In this document: positions 63,356-64,000 of the stretch, piece by piece
Layout of the letters: each line of letters opens with the position of its first letter
Numbering within the stretch: the stretch's first letter is position 1
Assembly (NCBI RefSeq): GCF_016801775.1
Contig: NZ_CP069004.1
Location: 1,426,001-1,490,000, forward strand
Origin: Sulfitobacter mediterraneus
GTDB taxonomy: Bacteria > Pseudomonadota > Alphaproteobacteria > Rhodobacterales > Rhodobacteraceae
Length of the DNA: 64,000 bases
Reading direction: 5' to 3'
Translations under genes and position numbers: made by a program
Notes under the pieces: generated by a model
Databases searched by the model: none
What the model was told of the DNA's origin: nothing
The model's input: only the letters and a program-made list of their open reading frames with translations

Positions 63356-64000
63356 AATTTGGCAAAGTCCCCCACCAGATCGAGGTCAATGTGCCAACCC
63401 GCCACGCATTGTTTCAGGCTGTGGCTAAACATTTGAAAGAAAACACCGGATTCGCGCTGGCCACGCTGAACCTCGATCACCTCACCAAACTGCCGGAAGA
63501 ACCTCCATTTCTCGCCGCCTACCGTGCACAAGATCTGGTGGTGGCCGATGGCCGGCCCGTTGTCTGGCTGTCCAAGATCGCGCGGCAACCGGTTGAACTG
63601 ATGCCGGGGTCTGACATGATCCTGCCGCTTTGCGATCTGTGTGTTGAAAATGGACGGTCCATCGCCCTCGTTGGCAGCAGTGATGAGGCCTTGTCGGGCG
63701 CAGCAAAAGCGTTGAAAGCCCGCGTTCCGGGGCTGGAGGTGTCTTTCATCCACGCGCCGCCCTATGGATTTGATCCGCAAGGCGCTGCCGCAGACGAGAT
63801 CCTTCGTGATCTGGCGAGCAGCGGCGCAGGGCTTTGTTTCATTGCCCTTGGCGCGCCCAAGCAAGAGATTTTCGCAGCACGGGGCCGGCAAATGGCCCCC
63901 GATGTCGGATTTGCTTCTATCGGCGCGGGGCTGGATTTCTTTTCCGGCCATCAGGTGCGTGCGCCCAAGATCATGCGCATGGTGGCGATGGAATGGTTAT
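63352..64000 (+). CDS. WecG/TagA/CpsF-family (GT26) glycosyltransferase, 3' end outside window
   Basis: 216 residues visible. LATLNLDHLTKL, VVADGRPVVWLSK (the substrate-binding D-G motif), LVGSSDEALSGAAKAL, APKQEIF and GASIGAGLDFFSG-type signatures (here FASIGAGLDFFSG) identify the GT26 family. It adds N-acetylmannosaminuronic-type or other sugars to undecaprenyl-linked intermediates. The gene runs past the window end. Confidence 0.92.
   Translation, partial: MKFGKVPHQIEVNVPTRHALFQAVAKHLKENTGFALATLNLDHLTKLPEEPPFLAAYRAQDLVVADGRPVVWLSKIARQPVELMPGSDMILPLCDLCVENGRSIALVGSSDEALSGAAKALKARVPGLEVSFIHAPPYGFDPQGAAADEILRDLASSGAGLCFIALGAPKQEIFAARGRQMAPDVGFASIGAGLDFFSGHQVRAPKIMRMVAMEWL

Noticed and set aside
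1..64000. CRISPR arrays, insertion sequences, phage or rRNA genes
   Set aside because: No regularly spaced repeats, transposase, phage structural or rRNA sequence recognised on either strand.

Overview
The window looks like the chromosome of a marine alphaproteobacterium of the order Rhodobacterales (Roseobacter group). This rests on its high GC content, close gene packing with many 1-4 bp ATGA/TGATG overlaps, core gene sets (rpiA-gor-hflK-hflC-degP; hom ... glpX-recJ-tRNA-Glu), a FosX protein close to the Mesorhizobium type, and CUT1 sugar-type ABC import genes. No insertion sequence, integrase, CRISPR array or rRNA gene was seen.

Layout. 0-9 kb: a Do-type protease gene (cut by the window start), a small GST-cupin unit divergent from a LysR regulator, then the minus-strand core operon rpiA-gor-hflK-hflC with its own terminator. 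8.5-19 kb: mixed plus- and minus-strand metabolic genes (GST-serine dehydratase, beta-hydroxyacid dehydrogenase, AraC regulator, HSL-type esterase, a reductive-dehalogenase-like Fe-S protein coupled to fosX, pirin, TetR, small lipoprotein) ending with homoserine dehydrogenase hom and a bidirectional terminator.

19.1-35.2 kb: a 16-kb accessory catabolic cluster lying between hom and glpX. Fourteen minus-strand genes plus a probable 45-codon gene form a tightly coupled array: ABC importer (ATPase, binding protein, two permeases), four oxidoreductase or lyase candidates (HisD-family dehydrogenase, SDR, MetE/epoxyalkane-transferase-like zinc enzyme, RraA-like aldolase), a bicupin, an alpha/beta hydrolase, three SnoaL/NTF2-fold proteins and a LacI regulator. 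A divergent pair (a fourth SnoaL/NTF2 protein and a COG3618-type lactonase) is read to the right. The shared promoter region carries two LacI-type operator-like palindromes with CG centres. The substrate cannot be read from the sequence, and I regard this as the best candidate for an undescribed catabolic pathway.

35.2-38.2 kb: core genes glpX, recJ and tRNA-Glu(UUC). From 38.5 kb to the end: a polysaccharide locus (ExoY-type sugar transferase, CpsD-like protein with a damaged P-loop, Wzz-like chain-length protein, Wzx-like flippase, glycosyltransferases, Wzy/ligase-like membrane protein, WecG/TagA-type transferase cut by the window end). Embedded in it is a seven-gene minus-strand operon of about 17 kb: PKS, glycosyltransferase, NRPS, phosphopantetheinyl transferase, SGNH protein, SGNH plus GH-A fusion protein, glycosyltransferase. 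The PKS has the unusual order KS-AT-KR-DH-ACP-TE. The NRPS starts with a formyltransferase, keeps only part of a condensation domain, and has a luciferase-like monooxygenase inserted in its adenylation domain. Together these suggest a glycosylated polyketide-amino acid product, made with or attached to the cell-surface polysaccharide; that link is inference.
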